In this document: positions 60,670 through 64,000 of the stretch, piece by piece
Position numbering within the stretch: position 1 is the first letter of the stretch
Layout: each line of letters begins with the position of its first letter
From: Nymphaea colorata
Taxonomy: Eukaryota > Streptophyta > Magnoliopsida > Nymphaeales > Nymphaeaceae
Assembly: GCF_008831285.2 (NCBI RefSeq)
Contig: NC_045147.1
Coordinates: forward strand, 1,510,001-1,574,000
DNA: 64,000 nucleotides
Direction: 5' to 3'
Position numbers and translations under genes: made by a program
Notes under the pieces: generated by a model
The model's input: the letters and a program-made list of their open reading frames with translations, nothing else
Told to the model about the DNA's origin: nothing
Databases searched by the model: none

Positions 60670-61742
60670 CTAAGTGTATGATGTCTGTGTCTTCCATTCT
60701 TGTCGAGCTACTGCAAACAATGACACTCCAATTGGTGTATGCACAGAAAACATCCTCTGTCTTTGAGAGAATTTTCTCATGCTTCTATCAGCACAATAAT
60801 CAACTATGAAATAAGGGCTTAAGATTGTGGTGCGACTATGGTAATGGTGAGTGTATCTAGGAGGATTCTGGCGACAATCATAATTGTTCCAAATGATCTC
60901 TTCACCATCTAACTGCTCTATCAAATGGTGGTATTGTTCTAAGATTGTCAATGCTCCATCAGTATTTCTGAATAGACTGGCTTGGGTTTCCACGTGCTTG
61001 AGAAAACATAATTGTAAAGCATATGTGCATCCTTCTATGAAGTCGACATCTCCAATGGTGAAGCGGGTGTGTCCTCGGTAAAGGAAAGCCAAGGCTATCA
61101 TTGCTATTGACAAGTGTCGGGTCCCTCCATGTCCCCATATCCAAAAAAGTTGAGGGATAGGAACATCTAGAAGGTCACTTCCATCGGTGAAAAGGGTCAC
61201 TTCCACTATGCAAAGCATTATAGAATATGTAATTCCTCCTATGGCTTTTTGAGATAAGGTGGAAGGTTCAACATAGGATCCAAATTCTTTATACATATTT
61301 TTCAAGTTGATGCTTTGACTCTCATGGTTTTTTATTAGGAGCCAAGTTTTTCGTTCAATAAAGTGAGCTATAAGGTCATTTGCAATAACCTTAGTCAGGT
61401 TCATGAGGAACTGTTTCTCCAATAGATCATTTGGGTCACAAATCGGGGTGGGAAGGTCTTGTATTTTGGCAAATTCAACTAACAATACTGTTATTTTTCC
61501 TCATGAAAACAAAAAAAGAGGAGGTCATTTACATGTACCAAATTTCCATCCACTGATTGTATTCCTCTGACTGCCATTGTCTCTAGCCCACATTCTTTAA
61601 AGTAAGAAGGAAACATCTGAGAGAAGGTGGGATGATAAGACCGATACAATCTCGGAGCCAATGGTTTAGGCTCAAGAGAGATATAAATAGACCATTTGGG
61701 TCCTTTCCCGAAGAGGATGTGATCATAAGAATTTGATATCAT
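60670..61742 (-). pseudogene. G2 extra ORF upstream of gag, function unknown
   Basis: Two open stretches (61491-61742 and 60670-61485, 83 and 271 codons) in adjacent frames look like one protein of about 350 residues with a frame break near 61,488. Visible segments are HILFGKGPKWSIYISLEP, VRGIQSVDGNLVHVND, then LVEFAKIQDLPTPICDP, LIAHFIERKTWLLIKNH and FTIGDVDFIEGCTYALQLC. It is mildly acidic, without clear membrane or zinc motifs. An ORF1 of unknown function before gag is known from Ogre/Tat elements. I recognise its place, not its fold. This is the longest intact stretch in G2. Confidence 0.6.
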
Positions 61743-62560
61743 GTTGAAAAGAATACATCTTGAGTGATGACTTTGAAGGGTAGAGATTAAATAAGTGAGA
61801 AAGACTGACTAGGTTGACAAAGACAATATGAAGTACAAATATATAAAAAGGTTGTAAGTCATCACATAAGGTTTTTATGCACATCCAACATTCTCTATAC
61901 TTTCATCATATGAAATAATTTGGAGAAAAAAGGGTATAGGAACCCAATTAAGATAATTTCGTGTCACGATAATCCAATGTCAAATTATGCTTATATACTT
62001 TAGTTATATGGCCTAGTACTAGCATAAATTCTTCCTTAGCTAACTAAGGGTAAGGTTTATCCACTTTTTCTTAGACACTCGTCGATATACCACAAGTTAC
62101 TACTCATGACACTAACGAGAGAGTTTTGCCGCCCAAGGTGTGTGGTCTAATTGTAACGCTTAGTCTTGTGCTACCGCCTAAGACCAAGCCCGACAACATG
62201 ATGACGGGGACAAATAGGTGTGAGATGTTTTTGAAATATGAGCAAACATGCAAAATCAGTTATCTCTAATACAATGTTTCCTAATATGGTAATTAAAATA
62301 ACTAGAAGAGCAAGCATTGTTTTCAACCAAGCCTTAAATTGAGGAAGGTTGTGTTTGAACCTAGATCTACGTGACCATGATTGATCCTCGTCAATTAATT
62401 TTATATGCAATAAAGCAAACACAATCACCAAACAATGTAATGAAATGCCGATGGCGTCAAAGCCAAAGAAAGGGACATGCATTATCATCGGCAATATATG
62501 AGATGTTCAAGTTAGCGAAAAATGTATCAATAAGAATCATAGCCAAACAATGACGGGTCC
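61743..62560 (-). other. G2 5' untranslated leader
   Basis: Lies between the primer-binding site and the extra ORF. No convincing coding similarity is seen. The open frame at 62171-62494 is unsupported. Confidence 0.5.
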
Positions 62561-62574
62561 ATCACAGTCGCCAT
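62556..62574 (-). other. G2 primer-binding site
   Basis: Reads TGGCGACTGTGATGGACCC on the minus strand, immediately after the LTR end. The TGGCGAC start and spacing are typical of gypsy primer-binding sites. I could not assign the tRNA with certainty. Confidence 0.6.
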
Positions 62575-63466
62575 CTATTTGCATCCCCAAAAATGTTTGG
62601 TTTATGGAGTACTCTAGAAAAATGATGTTTTATTTAAATGACAGAGAAAGAGACTCGCCCATCGGTACGAAGATTGACCATTTCTGGTGTCTTTGCCATG
62701 GGTAACGAATCTAAGGGCTATGTCTATTCTTGATGCATTTTATTTTGGCTTAAACATTTTTTTCATTCTAAATGTGGTGTAGTGTTTGAGAAAATATTGA
62801 AGATTTGATGCTTCAAGATTTTAAGAAAGTTCTTGAAGAGTCATTTGAAAGTGTAAAATATTTTGATTTGAAAAATTTTGAATTGAGAAATCTTTACAAA
62901 TATCACTTGGAAACCTTTGGAGATCATTTTTTGAAGTCACTTTAGTGTTCTCTTAAGACTTTAAGTAGGTTTGAGATTTTGTTCCAATTCAGTTACTACC
63001 TATTTAGAGCTCTATCTCATCTTGCTTAAGTTCCTTTAGAGGTGTACTTGTGATCATGAGTGACGTTAAGTGAATGTAGATGTATGAAGGCATTGATCCT
63101 ACATGATTAAAAAGAAACCATTCATTCCTATTATAACATTCACCTAAAAGCATTCCGACCATCACAGACATCTAAGTTTCTCATTCTTATAATTGCCATA
63201 AGTACTTTTTGTGAAAAGAGAAAAGTTTTTTAAAATGGAATCGGATTGTAGGCCATAAGTATGATTCTAATATTGGGTCATTACTTGAGTTTTGGTCTTA
63301 GTAAAGTCGGTAAATAAGAAATTAAAACCGTAGATCTTTCAAGAAAAAAATTCAAAAGAATGGAAAAGATGAAATACTTTAATATGAGAGGAATAGGGAG
63401 AGAGAGACAAAAAAAGAGATTTTAAAAATAAAAAAATAAATGGTTTTAAAAGAGAAAAAAAGGTAC

Positions 63467-63517
<51 letters not shown>

Positions 63518-64000
63518 CTTGTGAAAAGGGAAGTATTAAATCAAATGGAAAGGGAGAAGATATATATATATATATATTTGAAATTTGTAAAAAAATGACA
63601 TTTAACTTGAATAGAGAAACAAAAAGTTTATAGAGAGGGAAAATGGAATATATGTATATATGCATTCATGAAAATAATGTGTTGAATCATCGAGAGAAAG
63701 GGACAAAAAGAGATAATTATGTGCACGTATGCATGTATAACTTGTATATACGTATATGTCTTCATAATATTTGAAATCATGAAATGACTTGAAAATACCG
63801 AATTACAATTTTTATGTAGGCTAGAGAATAACTTAGACTCATGCAAGAACACAGGCTAAGTCTCCAAAGTCTCATTAGAGAGAGTTCTTGCTAAGCATGA
63901 TTTCAAAAATTTTTATACATGAACATAAAACATAATTCTTTCATTTATTACGAGAAGATATATTTCTCCCACCATTGGGTATCAAAAAAAATCAAGCAAC
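62575..64000 (-). repeat. G2 5' LTR (family B), cut by the window end
   Basis: About 1.4 kb of the 3' half of the LTR. It aligns inverted with the solo LTR at 43,019-45,390 (for example 62,985-63,130 against 44,870-45,060) and directly with 13,720-13,970 at its outer part. AT microsatellites are at 63474-63514 and 63560-63578. Confidence 0.7.
63474..63514 (+). repeat. (AT)n microsatellite
   Basis: About 40 bp of AT dinucleotide in the G2 5' LTR, at the place where the solo LTR also has AT runs. Confidence 0.95.

Larger units (their letters stand above)
51970..64000 (-). mobile_element. Ty3-gypsy retrotransposon G2 (Tat/Ogre-like), runs off the window
   Basis: Minus-strand element. Its 5' LTR starts beyond the window and ends at about 62,575. 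Then come a primer-binding site, an extra ORF, gag, protease, G-patch-like segment, reverse transcriptase, RNase H, second RNase H, integrase, a minisatellite, polypurine tract (53821-53835) and the 3' LTR (53820 down to about 51,970). An upstream ORF together with two RNase H domains is characteristic of Tat/Ogre elements. Stops and frameshifts in every domain show that it is not autonomous. Confidence 0.8.

Noticed and set aside
63339-63665. Minus-strand open frame rich in I and Y
   Set aside because: It is simple AT repeat within the G2 LTR.
1-64000. tRNA, rRNA, CRISPR arrays or bacterial operons
   Set aside because: No cloverleaf, rRNA block or spaced direct-repeat array was seen. The spaced repeats present are microsatellites, LTR repeats and one minisatellite.
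1-64000. A clearly new multi-gene system
   Set aside because: Outside the one transcription-factor gene, everything I could identify belongs to known transposon classes. Only the extra ORF in G2 lacks a recognised function.

Overview
This is nuclear plant DNA, almost certainly from an angiosperm. It is AT-rich, has GT-AG introns, and carries one intron-containing developmental transcription-factor gene beside a large nest of plant LTR retrotransposons. I cannot name the species.

Gene end (1-7.7 kb). A single host gene is on the plus strand at 1160-4696, with a TATA box at 748-755. It has nine exons and encodes an AINTEGUMENTA-like/PLETHORA-type AP2 transcription factor with two AP2 domains. 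It contains the 9-nt micro-exon typical of this family. Every intron phase agrees with a 666-residue product, provided one base is restored in a C-run at 1938-1942. As written, the sequence has a frameshift there that would stop translation before the DNA-binding domains, so this is either a lesion or a sequence error. Low-copy intergenic DNA follows, with GA-microsatellite clusters at 6.8-7.35 kb.

Transposon nest 1 (7,706-29,378). A Ty1-copia element (C1) is bounded by two matching LTRs (7706-8060 and 29010-29378) and a near-perfect 5-bp target duplication. It has been split repeatedly. A CACTA-type terminus enters gag at 8556. Ty3-gypsy LTR material fills 9621-15740. An 11.3-kb gypsy element (G1, minus strand, 17586-28894) sits inside the reverse transcriptase, which resumes on the far side.

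Transposon nest 2 (30.3-51.9 kb). A second degraded Ty1-copia element (C2) starts at about 30,331 and contains a 2.6-kb CACTA-like insertion in its leader/gag. It breaks off near 37 kb against a long gypsy-type LTR. Further LTR pieces follow, with a complete plus-oriented LTR at 43,019 and a decayed FAR1-type Mutator-like transposase on the minus strand at 46.6-48.7 kb.

Gypsy element G2 (about 52 kb to beyond the window end). This minus-strand Ty3-gypsy element has, in order, 5' LTR, primer-binding site, an extra ORF, gag, protease, reverse transcriptase, RNase H, a second RNase H, integrase, a minisatellite, polypurine tract and 3' LTR. Two RNase H domains and an ORF upstream of gag point to the Tat/Ogre branch. 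All element ORFs carry stops or frameshifts, so none looks autonomous now. I saw no tRNA, rRNA, CRISPR or bacterial feature, and no gene system clearly new to science.
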